This document shows, one piece after another, positions 23,699 through 35,039 of a DNA stretch of 64,000 nucleotides (within the stretch, counting starts at the first letter, position 1; every line of letters starts with the position of its first letter). This stretch comes from Pyrenula massariospora. Its lineage: Eukaryota; Ascomycota; Eurotiomycetes; Pyrenulales; Pyrenulaceae. The DNA is taken from assembly GCA_021030905.1 (NCBI GenBank), contig JAGFMI010000002.1:620001-684000 (forward strand), in the 5' to 3' direction. Position numbers and translations under genes: made by a program. The notes beneath the pieces are model-generated. The model saw only the letters and a list, made by a program, of their open reading frames with translations. It was not told the origin of the DNA and made no database searches.

Positions 23699-24416
23699 TA
23701 TGACGTAGGGGGTGGATTCTCAAAGCGAAATGTGGATCGCACAAAGATCTAGGAAGAGCATGTGGATTGCCTTTTCATGCGTAAATGCGTTGAGCAGCAG
23801 ACCATGAATTGGACCTGCAGTCGGCCGTCAATTTAAGGAGCATGCCTTTTTGTGCTTGGCCACAACAGCAGAACTGCAATTTAAAAACACAGAAAGTGTC
23901 AATTTGGTAGAGTCAAAACATGGGAATGAGCTTCATCACATCACTGTCGACGTAGCAGAGCATCTAAAGGGTGCGATCGCGACCAAAACCTCTGGAGAGT
24001 TGCGGCGGACGCACCTCGGCATCGCGTGTGAACAAATTTTGGCCTAGCGTGGTCAAATGCCAAGGATCAGCACATGGATGGCATTTACGTTGACGATCGA
24101 TCTACCTTCTCTTCCTCATCTTGAGTCGCTGCGACCACTTTTGGCACCTTCAACGGCCTGCTAAAGATCCCCTGTTGTCCGGATTATCAAGTCATTTTTG
24201 AAAAAGAGTGGAACACATCCTGGTAAAGCCTTAGCCTGCGAGATGATACATCAACGCCGACAGATTTACGCGATAAAGTGGCAAGTGGACTGCTGAAAGG
24301 TGCTTTCTTGAGCGTCTAGGCCTTATCGACCTGAAATCGGAGTAGCGACGATCGTCTTCTTCCATTATATCGGGGTGCTTTCTGTCAATCGAGTTCAAAT
24401 TTCTACACTCGTCTTC
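23699..24416. other. Divergent promoter between RSC1-type gene and OTU1
   Basis: No ORF or RNA that I can support. Both transcription units start from this 0.7 kb. Confidence 0.5.
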
Positions 24417-25523
24417 ATGAAGCTACGGCTGCGAGGCCCTGGTGGCCAATCTGTTGTGACGCTGTCAGATGATGCCACGGTTGATGATCTAAGACAACAG
24501 ATCACCGCTGTAACATCGATTCCTTCTTTTGACATTAAAATTGGCTTTCCTCCAAAGCCACTCATGCTTGAATGTTATGGCAAGGCGACGAGGCTCAAGG
24601 ATCTTGACGTGAAAGTGAATGGAGAACAATTGATCATTAGTGACAGAGGGTCTTCTAGCTCCCAACATCATGACACCAAAGCTACAATGCCTGGTGGCCC
24701 TTCAAATCTAAGTCGGATAGAACAAGTCACCAAACCAAAGGCTGCTGTGGGTTCAGAGGCATCACCTGGCTTCTCTTTTGGTAACCTTGGTCAGGCGCCT
24801 CCTGCCGCTACAGCTACTAGGGCAGAATCAAAGGCGTCAACCTCAGCACCCCTGGGTTTAAGTAGGAAGAATCACAGCGATGTCTTGAACGACCCGCCCG
24901 AGATCGCTGTCCCGGAACTCGGAGGTAGCCTGGTGCTGCGGATTATGCCCGATGATAACTCTTGTCTTTTTAGGGCGGTAGCTTTTTCACTTCTCCCAGC
25001 TATGGACGCCATGAATGAGCTCCGTTCTGTGGTGGCGCAAGCGATACAAGCAGATCCTGAAAAATATACCCGTGTGGTCCTCGACAATAAAGAACCTGAT
25101 GCCTATTGCAGGTGGATTCAGACGGAAGATGCATGGGGAGGGCAAATTGAGCTCGATATCCTGAGCCGTCATTTCGAAGTGGAAATATGCTCGATTGACG
25201 TACAAACGCTTCGTGTGGACCGGTACAATGAAGGAGCTAAGACCAGATGTATTGTGGTCTATTCTGGTATCCACTACGATGCTATTGCCCTTTCACCCTT
25301 CGACGCGCCGCCGGAATTTGATGTTAAGGTTTTCGATTCGAATTCCGATCTGTTGGAGCAGGCTGTACTTCTATGTCAGATGTTGCAAAACAAGCATTAC
25401 TACACCGACACTGCCGGATTCAAAATCCGGTGCAATGATTGCGGTACCGTTGTGACCGGTGAAAAGGGAGCAACGGAGCATGCAGCGAGGACCGGCCACT
25501 ATAATTTTGGTGAGGGTGGTTGA
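24417..25523 (+). CDS. OTU1: Ubiquitin thioesterase OTU1 (YOD1 family)
   Basis: Cysteine deubiquitinase that works with Cdc48/p97. Single exon, 368 aa from the ATG at 24417 (MKLRLRGPGGQSVVTL); the frame is open a further 14 codons upstream but without an ATG. N-terminal UBX-like domain, residues about 1-80, which in the family binds Cdc48. A Ser/Ala-rich linker follows. The OTU domain covers about 170-295, with catalytic Asp/Cys in MPDDNSCLFRAVAFSLL and the His in YSGIHYDAIAL. The C-terminal C2H2 finger is CNDCGTVVTGEKGATEHAARTGH in part (two Cys, two His). All catalytic residues are present and the length fits yeast Otu1 plus a longer linker. Confidence 0.95.
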   Translation: MKLRLRGPGGQSVVTLSDDATVDDLRQQITAVTSIPSFDIKIGFPPKPLMLECYGKATRLKDLDVKVNGEQLIISDRGSSSSQHHDTKATMPGGPSNLSRIEQVTKPKAAVGSEASPGFSFGNLGQAPPAATATRAESKASTSAPLGLSRKNHSDVLNDPPEIAVPELGGSLVLRIMPDDNSCLFRAVAFSLLPAMDAMNELRSVVAQAIQADPEKYTRVVLDNKEPDAYCRWIQTEDAWGGQIELDILSRHFEVEICSIDVQTLRVDRYNEGAKTRCIVVYSGIHYDAIALSPFDAPPEFDVKVFDSNSDLLEQAVLLCQMLQNKHYYTDTAGFKIRCNDCGTVVTGEKGATEHAARTGHYNFGEGG

Positions 25524-26126
25524 AGGGCCATGCGTTGGACACGATGTTTTGACGACCAGGTTATTGAGGAGAGGAGTATCGAGTTATCACCATCATGATA
25601 TTTTGCGACGATAGGACCCTGTCCCTAACATGTCCCTATGCGGAGGCTGGAAGATCTAAATTTGTGGAAACGGGAATCGGGAGGCCGAGGAGGCAAGCCA
25701 TGAACGGCGTCGTCAAGTCCTGCGTTGAGCGCTTGTAAGGGATTGTCTCGGCTTCTGGAAGTCACGAAAAATTCTAGCGATAGAAGATAGAGATAGAACG
25801 ATAAATTTAGACATGGAAAGGCGCGCCACTTGGAGGAGAGAAAGCCGCACGTGAAAGAGGATTTGGACAAAGCGGATCTACAGAGTAGCCTCGCGTGACG
25901 TACGAGGGGCATGCCGGAGAAAGCTTGACTTCCCGCCCACGGCTCCGTTCTGCACACCTCGACACTTGCCTCTGGGAACTCATTCACTCTCGGTGACCTT
26001 CCCGCCTTAATCTGCAGTACTCGCCTTTCCAATACCCTCCCACTCTGTTGTTCCTAGGCCGTTACCTGTCTGCACACGGTCTGCGGAGCTTCCCAGGCCA
26101 TAATACGGCCTCTCCTCCCACCGCCC
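25524..26126. other. Intergenic region upstream of the oxysterol-binding protein gene
   Basis: Between two plus-strand genes. The last 150 bases before 26127 are C/T-rich leader-like sequence. No gene supported on either strand. Confidence 0.5.
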
Positions 26127-27786
26127 ATGGCATCGTCCTCCGCCGACTCCAAGTCGTCTAACCGCAATTCCCCTGTGCCGTCCACCAACTCAGCAACCTC
26201 TGTCGACACGAATGGGCCCCCTCCAAGTGCACCTGCCTCCGATAAGGCGGACGAATCTTCAAAGCTTCGTACCTTCGTGAGCATACTGCGCAAGTAGGTC
26301 TTGCTGCCACCTGCTGCGAAATGGTCGCTTTTCTCCATGAGCGCTCCTCGGACATGCTTCTATGGGGCAACTGACTGACGCGCTTTTTCATACAGGTTTA
26401 TCGGCGTTGCAGATATCGCAGCAGTTCGTTTTTCGCTTCCTTCCCAATTATTAGAGCCCATACCGAATTTAGGTACTGTACAGCACAGGTATCTACGAGA
26501 GTGTGGAGGCTGACCACGTCAAAGAATATTGGCATTATCTTGACAGACCAGAAACATTTATTAGGTGGGCTAAGGCTCAATATTCATGACGAATAGCTCT
26601 AAAGTTTAGGACAGTATTGGCAAATCTGAGCAGGACATTGGACGCATGTTAGAAGTTCTACGATTTTGGTTCACAAAAGACTTGGTGAGAGTTACTCACT
26701 GCAAATCAATTTCTTGTTTGCTTATTTTTTGGGCAGAAATACGTAAAGGGGAAGCCTTGCAAACCGTATAATTCTACGCTGGGGGAATTTTTCAGGGTTT
26801 GGACACCAGATCTTGTCTAGCAAGAAAGGAAACTGATTCCTCCACAGTGCAATTGGGACGTGGATGACGATGCGCCTCAAATAATTCCCGGTGAAACGCC
26901 ATCGTCTGAAGAAGCCCCCAAAAGTACGCAGAAGCCGGTGCGAGTATCGTTTCTCACAGAGCAGACCTCCCACCATCCCCCTGTATCAGCGTTCTATGTG
27001 GACTGCCCAGAGCGTGGTATCTCCGCGAGAGGATTTGACCAGCTGAGCGCGAAATTCACTGGCACCAGCATTCGTGTTGTACCTGGAGCCCACAATCTGG
27101 GTATTTTCATGACCTTAAAGAACCACAATGAAGAATACCAACTCACACACCCTGCTGCACATCTTGGGGGCTTTCTTCGAGGATCGCTGTCCGTCTCTGT
27201 CGCAGACACCTGTTATATTACTTGCAAGAAAACCAAGATAAAAGCAATACTTAACTATCTGGAAGAAGGCTGGCTGGGTAGATCACAGAACCGGGTGCAA
27301 GGCGTAGTATATCGCTATGATCCGGAAAAGGATAAGATCACCAAGCTGAAAGATGTTCCGGAGAAAGACATCCTAGCCCGCGTCGAGGGCTGTTGGCAGG
27401 AGAAGATTACATACCGCATGGCTAATTCTGACGAACCGCCCCAAACCTTAATCGATCTTACACCTCTTTTTCCTGTCCCCAAATCCGTGCCGCCAGAAGG
27501 CGAACAGCTTCCCAACGAATCGAGAAAATTTTGGTGGCATGTGACAGACGCTATAACGAACAAGCGGTACGGTGAAGCGACCAAGGCCAAACAAGAGATT
27601 GAAGAGAGACAGCGACAAAAAGCAGCCCTCCGGCAGTCTGAAGGCGTGGAATGGAAGCCAAGATTCTTCACCGGGGCCACAACGCCACTGGGGAAACCAG
27701 ATTTGACCGAAGAGGGGGAGAAGGCCCTCAAGGGCATGCAGGAGGGCGATTTCAAACTTGCTTCTAGTGAGGTAACGGCGTCATGA
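26127..27786 (+). CDS. OSH4: Oxysterol-binding protein, Osh4/Kes1 type
   Basis: Lipid transfer protein that exchanges sterol and PI4P between membranes. Six exons: 26127-26293, 26396-26472, 26525-26564, 26615-26684, 26737-26796, 26848-27786, giving 450 aa. No PH domain, which places it with short Osh proteins (Osh4/Kes1). The spliced N-terminal half reads FIGVADIAAVRFSLP, LEPIPNLEYWHYLDRP, RMLEVLRFWFTKDL, KYVKGKPCKPYNSTLGEFFR. The OSBP signature EQTSHHPPVSAF is in the last exon. The phosphoinositide-contacting Lys/His region is therefore intact. C-terminus is a charged helix (EIEERQRQKAALRQSEGVEW). Small exons 3-5 (40-70 nt) do not appear as long ORFs but phases agree. Confidence 0.93.
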
Positions 27787-28312
27787 TTTAGGACTTGGCT
27801 TTATCATTTTCGACATTTGAGGCATACATTACGCTTGAAGAAGAAGAAGCTATTAGTTGGGAATACGCTCGCATTTGGATGACATTCCATGCATATTTTA
27901 CGGCGTTGAAGAAAACTGAATACGGCCTTTAGAGATGCGCCGATGCTCTTTACGTGGGCCTGGTCGAAGTCCTAGAGATCTTTTTAGTTTAAGCCCTTGC
28001 AGCAAGGAAATCCATAAACGATACCCACGCGCAGCAAAATCTCCCTATGCGACTGGATTCCAATGGAATATAAAATAAAGTAGATGTCCTTTCAGTGTTG
28101 TATGGCCCTCGGTCTTTCAATACGCAAAATCCGTATACTCTCATTTTACACGATGGCAGTATAACAAAAGACCGCACCATGCAGAACCCGCAAGAACACC
28201 CGTCATATCAAAAAAAAATGCGGGTCAAAAAACATTGCTATCGACGTATCCCTTAGTCTCTGCTGCCAAGTCACGCCTGGTTGACCCCATGTTCCCAACA
28301 AAAGAGAACCCT
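27787..28312. other. Convergent intergenic stretch
   Basis: 3' regions of the oxysterol-binding protein and condensin genes. AT-rich patches but no ORF or RNA supported. Confidence 0.55.
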
Positions 28313-31300
28313 TCAAGCACTAGCCTGCACGACTCTATACCCAGAACTGATCGTCTTCGCAATATCCTCGTTTTTGTGCTGTAACAGCGACAAGGCATAC
28401 GCCGTATCGTTCCACTGCCGCTCATTCTCACACCGTCCCAGCCTCGCAGCAAGTTTGTCTGCCAGCTGCTTGGCATGTTTGTCCTGAGGAATACGGTTAG
28501 CATTCGCTACACACTCTGATCGCTTAATGTCTTTCACCTTTTCGATAAACCCGGCTAAGAACTTCAAGATCCTCTTCAGCGCTTCCTCCTCCAGCGGCTC
28601 CTCCTGACCACTCAGCAGACTGAACATGTCCACAAACTGGTTGTACACGGCGTTGTCCTTTGTCGCAAGCTCGGTAAAGAACATCTTTGCTAAGTCGGCG
28701 ATCTTTTTGTCATCATCTTCCAGACACTTCGCCATCTCCCCTAGCTGACCCTTGACCTTGACTTGTCCGGCCAGAATCAAGAACGTCAGCGTCATCAGAC
28801 AGGTGCGTTTGACCGAACCGTCGCGGTCGTTAAGCCGTCGGTACAGGAAGTCAGTGTTCTCGTCAATGAGGTGATTAAAGCACACGGCCATATCTCCAAG
28901 GGCAATGACGGCGTTCGAGCGGACTATAGGGTCATCTGAACGTTCTAGGATTGTAATGAGGAGCGGAAGATTCTTCTCGCAGTACTCAGCCGAAACACAC
29001 ATTAGCTTTGCCATGCAGAGAGTTGCTTGGGCCTGGAGAGTGCGGTCTTGGTAAGCGGCGCTGTTTGCGCATATTTCTGTGACCAAAGGGCCGAAGTTAG
29101 CGAGAAGGGAGGCTGAGCCGAAAAGGAGCTCCCGCTCCCTAATGTGCGCCATAGCTTCAGTGAAATCGTCTTCGGTCGTTCCTCCGATCAAGTCAAGTTC
29201 ATCTTGTTCCTCTTCTTTCTCAGCACCCTTTTTGGATGGGCTGGCGTTCTTTTGGGGGGATGCGTCTGCTGTAGATTTATTCCTTTCTTGTTCCTGCTTT
29301 CTACGTTTGAAGTCAAGCTCGCAGAGCTCAAGGTGAACTATCTGCTTGATAGCTATATGTCCGACAGTGAATAGTAGCTGTGACAAAGCTGTGGCTTTTC
29401 TCTGTTCTGATGGAGTGGTATTTTCTTCTCGCGCTCGAAGTTCGGTGTCCATGTCATCTCGATCTGGCTGCGGCCCGTTATCGCTGGAGGTCTGCAATTG
29501 AAAAACGGTCTTGGTCTTCCTTCGCAGCACGTCTGAGCAGACAACGTCCGGGTGTTTTGCAAGAGCATAGATCGCCGCTACGGCCTGTTCCGCAACGCCA
29601 TACCACTCCATGCTACTTGAACCAACTTCCATCATTGCAGAGAGTTTGACAAGAACGGCGTGGTCGTTTGAAAGCTTGCTAATCCCCGCCGTAGCTGGCT
29701 TGTCCTTTGTCTGGCGACTACTTGCGCTCATCCTTCGGAGGGCTACGCAAGTAAATTTGGAGAGCTGTAGGTCTTGCTTCCCTAAAGTACCCAATCCGAC
29801 CCTGATCATCGTCTCCATTTCACGGGCCACGATTTCTGGGTCAGCTGTTGCAATCATGCCAAGCACGATTATTGAACCCCTTCTCTGAGCCTTTGAGATG
29901 TCTTTGTTGACGCCATACACCTGCCACAACTTCGTAGTCACAAGATCGGATATGTGACCAGCCTTCATCATCGTACTAAGAAGCTGTTCAAGCGATGTGA
30001 GTTCAGCTGGAGTTGCTCCGAATGTCAAACTGATCATGTTGCGGGCAATGAAGTTGGCTGCATCGTTGGCATTGAATGAATCTGGGGCATCGAAGAAGAG
30101 ACCTTTGTAACAATCAATGAGGTGGCTTTGCACACCTTTGCCTTCATCACTGTTGCCCTTGGTCCAGATCAGTCGAAGCATTCTGCGTATTCCTGCCCGA
30201 GCTGTCTCAATCTTGTATGCATCGATCACAACGAAAAAATCCATCGCCTCGATCACCTCACTTTTATTTTTGGCCGACAGTAACTGGCAAACCACAGATG
30301 ACGCGGTATGAAGAACATCAATGAACCGCATAGCCTCTAAATAATACTTCTTCGTAAGCTGAAGCTTGCCAATCATCTCCGAATTGGCCGCCTCTTCAGC
30401 TACTTTCTTCATTGCAGCCGCTTTTTGTTCTTCTGTCATTGACTCTAATTCATTAGTCTTCTCAGGCTCTATCTGGGTGGCATCGTCAAGCAGATCGCTG
30501 TCCACAACCTGCTCTTCACCTTCTGATTTTGTCAAGCCCGGCGCATTGGGCGGCGGCTTCAGTGCTTGCAATTCATTCTCGACTGCCTCTAATCGAACAG
30601 ACCATTCCTTGTAGGACAATTGTCCACCATGCATAACACTGAATGGGTGCGTGGAGATGAATTTACTAAGAAGCTTAATTGCATTCCTTCGTACATTACT
30701 GCTTTTGTCCTCGAGGCTCTGAGTAGCAAGCTCTGCTGCGGCTTGCCTTCTCTTAGGAAATTTCTGTTCCAGGTCACAAAGTTTCAGATAGACCTGAATT
30801 GCACGGCAGCGACAATAGGGATTCGTATCCAGAAAACGTTGTTCCAGAGTGTCAAAAAAGGCGTTGATCTGGATCTTGTAGTTCTCGCTTCGTTCTTCCT
30901 GTCTGCTTAGGTCGATGATAAGATTTCCGCAAACCTCGATCACAGCGCATCGGAGAGTGTAGACCTCACTGTCCAGAAACTTAGCTAGAAGACCCATCTC
31001 CTTCACAACGAGGCGTGGCTCGAGCTCAGATAGCTTGATAATGAACGAAGATACTGATTTCGGACCTCTCGTATCATTCGCGTTGAACTCTTTGTTGCTT
31101 AGTTCTCTATAAACATGATTAGCCTTGCTAATGAGAGGGATACGCTCACGGAGCCTACCGCAGGACTTCTCCAGAGAGTTGTGAATAGTCGTATTGTTCC
31201 GACAGGATATGCAGCAATTCCGCCATGGGCTCTGAAAGATGCTCGAAATATGTCAGGTTTTGCACAATGGATGTTTGCGCCCCTGGACTGCATTTAGCTT

Positions 31301-32147
31301 CCATGATGAACTCTTCTGGAAGTCATACCAAATGCATGGCCATGGTGTTTGATCGCAATGCACAAAACCTTGAAACAAAACATTCTTGTAGAAGTTGTTT
31401 TGACTCGGCTTTCGCTTTCAAGCACTAGGTAGATCGACCTCGTAAAGAGATTGATGAACGTGTCTCTGTCTGATGTTGTCATGAATATCTTGCTCAACTT
31501 CAGCTTCATAACCTTGCACATGACATCCATAGCGGTTTGGATCTGATTTGTTGAATCCCATTGAGCATCTTTGACACTTTTAGTCTTAGAGCCCTTTCCT
31601 CCGCCTCTTCTAGCAGGTACAGCAGTCACAGATTTCTCGGCAGCTTTGACCTCTACAGCTGATATTGCCCATTGTAATAAGAATCCATACATTTCCAACA
31701 ATTGTTTATGCGCCAGGAGTGCATCTTGCTCATCGGCCTCAATGTCAGTGTGCAAGATGTCTGCTTCTGTGGAGAGCCCAGAGACCACAAGATCGAAAAT
31801 TTTGCTAAGAGAATTTGGTGGTAGAAGTGCAGCGGACCTACACATAAAGAAAACTTAGCCCTCACATTTCACGACCCGTTTGGGGCACGCATGGGAGGCA
31901 TTTGCCCTTACTTTAAAAGAAACTGCAGTGTATCGAATGAAGAACCCCTCGTCAGCCCTTCTGGGTTCTCGGCGATAGAGTCAACGATCGGGTTCAGCAC
32001 GCTATTTATCGTAGGCACTGTCAAGGAGTCCGGGTCATTCTCGCATTCGACAAGCTCTGGTTCGGCGTTGGGAGTAGAGACTGTAGTTGGATCGCTAAGG
32101 TAGTGCTTTAGCGAATCATTAATATCGAAATCGAGCTTCTCTTCCAT
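28313..32147 (-). CDS. YCS4: Condensin complex subunit 1 (Ycs4/Cnd1/CAP-D2)
   Basis: HEAT-repeat regulatory subunit of condensin, needed for mitotic chromosome compaction. Four exons: 32147-31912, 31837-31329, 31282-31159, 31106-28313, giving 1220 aa, typical for Ycs4/Cnd1. The exon joins restore HAFGAQTSIVQNLTYFEHL and VLRELSNKEFN, both in frame. HEAT helices include EVYTLRCAVIEVCGNLIIDL and YCRCRAIQVYLKLC. The conserved C-terminal Cnd1 domain contains DPIVRSNAVIALGDMAVCFN, RRLNDRDGSVKRTCLMTLTF, KCLEDDDKKIADLAKMFF, then VDMFSLLSG. Lys-rich patches and a Ser/Lys linker near ASPQKNASPSKKG. Head to head with CDC7. Confidence 0.95.
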
Positions 32148-32573
32148 TTCGACTTGATAATGACGCGCAGCTCGACCTCCTAAATATTCAGAGCTTCCCG
32201 AGGTCAGCTTCGAAGTAACGCTGAACCTAAGCTGGAGGACGAGATGAAGTTGAAGGTGCGGGGCGGACCTCGTCCCGGCCTGTTTTGATATTTCCTAAAA
32301 CCGTTACTCTGACATCACACACTAACCCATTGAAGCAAACTAAACATTGCGCGCCGCGGTACTGGGATGATGGTCGTCTCGAAGCATGGATTTCGAAATC
32401 CTTTAAGACGATTAAAAATGACACGAGAATGAAGGATCTAGGACTGAGGATTCGAATTATGAGGATTGCGTCGCGATTTTAAAAGATCGGGTCAATTCTG
32501 ACTTCAGACAAGCCTGGATTCAACGGTGTCGGACACGCTCCTGTTTGACTCCGCCGCTAAACTGGAGGACGAT
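32148..32573. other. Bidirectional promoter between condensin subunit and CDC7
   Basis: 426 bp separate the two divergent start codons. No exact MCB (ACGCGT) or SCB (CACGAAA) box was found by eye. No ORF of interest. Confidence 0.55.
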
Positions 32574-34013
32574 ATGGCACATGGACCATCGCAGTTAAGA
32601 AAAACATCTCGGAGTCGAGAGCCAAGAGACGAGTCTAATGGTCCTTCAGTACGAGAGCAAAACACCTTTGAGGAAAAGGAGGATGCATCATCAAGCGACA
32701 ATAGCGAGAGCGACGAAGATGTCGACGAATCGGTGTTGGAGGATATGCGCAAGCTCGAGGAAAACTTTGCTGGCATATCTCAGCAATACCGCTTAATAAA
32801 TCGCATCGGGGAAGGTCCGTCTTGACGCTGTCTTACGTATGCTCAACGCTAACAGCTTGTAGGTACTTTTTCTACTGTGTACAAAGCCGAAGACCTGCAG
32901 CCAGCCGACGTTGAAAGTTCTCAACCTCTACTTGACCGCGATGACTCTCCACATAGAAAGAAAAGAAGGACAGACCATCCTAACGGTGTTTACCAGAGAT
33001 CGACCGAACGCGGACGCAAACCCCGCTACGTGGCCTTGAAAAAGATATATGTGACCAGCTCACCTCTACGGATCCAGAATGAGCTTGAGCTGCTCTACGA
33101 CTTACGTGGATGCTCTTCCGTCTGCCCCTTGTTAACAGCGTTCCGGCACCAAGATCAGGTTATTGCCGTGCTCCCATACTTCCGACACCTGGATTTTCGC
33201 ATCTACTACAAAGACTTTATGGTTGAAGACATGCGGTATTATTTTCGTTCCCTATTCTCAGCTCTGCATGCGGTGCATAAGCACAACATCTTGCATAGAG
33301 ACATCAAACCAACCAATTTTCTCTATGATCACAACCGACGGGAAGGAGTGCTCGTGGACTTTGGTCTCGCGGAACGCCAGGGGACGGACTGGTCGCCATG
33401 TATATGCCTAGAGAGCCCAACAGCTCGCCGGCAAAGATACGTCAACTCCTTTGCAGCCTCTCAGACAGCCTCCATTGGCTGTCCAAAGCATGATACGAGG
33501 CCGTCGAGGCGCGCCAATCGAGCTGGAACACGAGGATTCCGCGCACCTGAGGTTCTGTTCAAGTGCACGTCGCAAACGACAAAGATCGACATGTGGTCGG
33601 CTGGAGTCATTTTGCTTACTCTCTTGGCACGCCGTTTTCCTTTTTTCAACTCGGCGGACGATGTTGATGCCATGATTGAATTGAGCTCAATTTTTGGGCG
33701 CAAGCGAATGAAGACCGCCGCGGCGATGCACGGCTCAATCTATGAAACAAACATCGACACCATTGGCGAAAAGGGTTTTACATTTGAAAAACTGATTCTA
33801 TGGTCAAGTTGTCGGGAGCGGGATAGACTAAGCCCGGCAGAGGTACAGGCTATCAAGCTTCTCGGAGAGCTGATGGAGCTTGATCCCAATAAGAGGTTGT
33901 CAGCAAAGGAAGCGGTCCAGCATGAATTTTTCCAACAGCCCAACTCTGAAGAGTGGCAAGAAGTAGTTCATGAGGACCCAACAGATTCTATAAAGACGAC
34001 CGAGCATCAGTGA
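32574..34013 (+). CDS. CDC7: CDC7 kinase (DDK catalytic subunit)
   Basis: Ser/Thr kinase that, with Dbf4, phosphorylates MCM to fire replication origins. Two exons, 32574-32814 and 32863-34013, give 463 aa. The join makes the Gly-rich loop NRIGEGTFSTVYKAE; neither exon has it alone, which fixes the splice. The donor is GTCCGT. Catalytic features: VALKKIYV (ATP lysine), HRDIKPTNFLYD, VDFGLAERQG, and GTRGFRAPEVLFKC, where the CDC7-type RGFRAPEVL replaces the usual APE context. A kinase insert lies between DFG and APE (LESPTARRQRYVNSF and following), as in Cdc7. N-terminus is acidic and Ser-rich. Start at 32574 is the first ATG in frame. Confidence 0.94.
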
Positions 34014-35039
34014 GGATCCTGGAATGCATCGCAAGGAATTAAGATAGGGAGCGAGAACTGCGAATACGGCGCGTAATGTCGGGCATTTACTTCGGGAGCG
34101 TGCTCAGCGAGCTTGTGTTTACATATTCGTTCAGATACCCCAGCATTGTTGGGCTTTTATTTCTTTCAACGCAGGAGCCCCGTACCAGGGCGGAAAGGAC
34201 TTTTTGCTTTTACCGGGTTCGATTATTCCTTAAACCACCAAAGCAACTCCTACTCGTATTCTCTTCGGTCGATAGATCAAGATGTGTTTATCGAGGATGA
34301 ATGCTTCCGCCGGAATCGGAGCGCACGGGGGCTTACACATCCGTGCGTCGAGTGATCATGCTGCTGATCTTTCAGATGATCCCATCACAAGCTTCGTCAA
34401 CCGTTCACGTGACGCTCCGGGCACGAGGCTCCTTGAAGTACCTCAGGGACCTTCTCCGGAGGTGGGTAGGCAATGAAATCGGGGTTCTGTGATTGTGAGG
34501 GGCAGAGTTGGAAAACCCCCACCTTGCGCAGTGTTCGTCGAGGCTCAACCCCCCACACCGCCCTTGTCCGGGCTAAGCTGTGCCTGGTACAGCCCTCGGT
34601 AGCCTAGCCTGGCCCACCCCCCGAATATTCCCACCGTGCCAGTCCCGCTACTGCTGTCTTAGTAACCTTCTCTATTATATCACCTCCCACGCTCCAAATG
34701 CCCCGCGACCCTCGCTCCTCCACTCACGCCTTATGACCCTTGACCTCATCCTCAAATCGTGGGAAACAGTCCCGTGAATCCTGCCTAGCCTTTTCCGAGC
34801 GAACCTGAGCTTCGCCTTACCAAGCGCACTGCACTATCTTTCGTGCCGCACACAGTGACATTGTTCGATCGATCAATCAGCTCCACAGCGCATTGCGAGA
34901 GCTACCCGCAAGTTTTGAGGACCAACACTCAATACATCCCGCCGATATTCCTTCCCACCTCGTGATTGTTCCTACCACTTAACGCCAGCAGCTACGGCTG
35001 TGGAGAGAGGGACCGTGTGAGGGAGTAAAGAGAGACACA
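34014..35039. other. Upstream region of the CCCH zinc finger gene
   Basis: 1 kb between two plus-strand genes. C-rich and pyrimidine-rich sequence from about 34540 to 34760 looks like promoter/leader. A B-box-like GGTTCGATT at about 34216 is not part of a tRNA fold that I can draw. No gene supported. Confidence 0.5.

Noticed and set aside
34200-34235. GGTTCGATT resembling a tRNA B box
   Set aside because: No A box, T-stem pairing or acceptor stem could be drawn around it.
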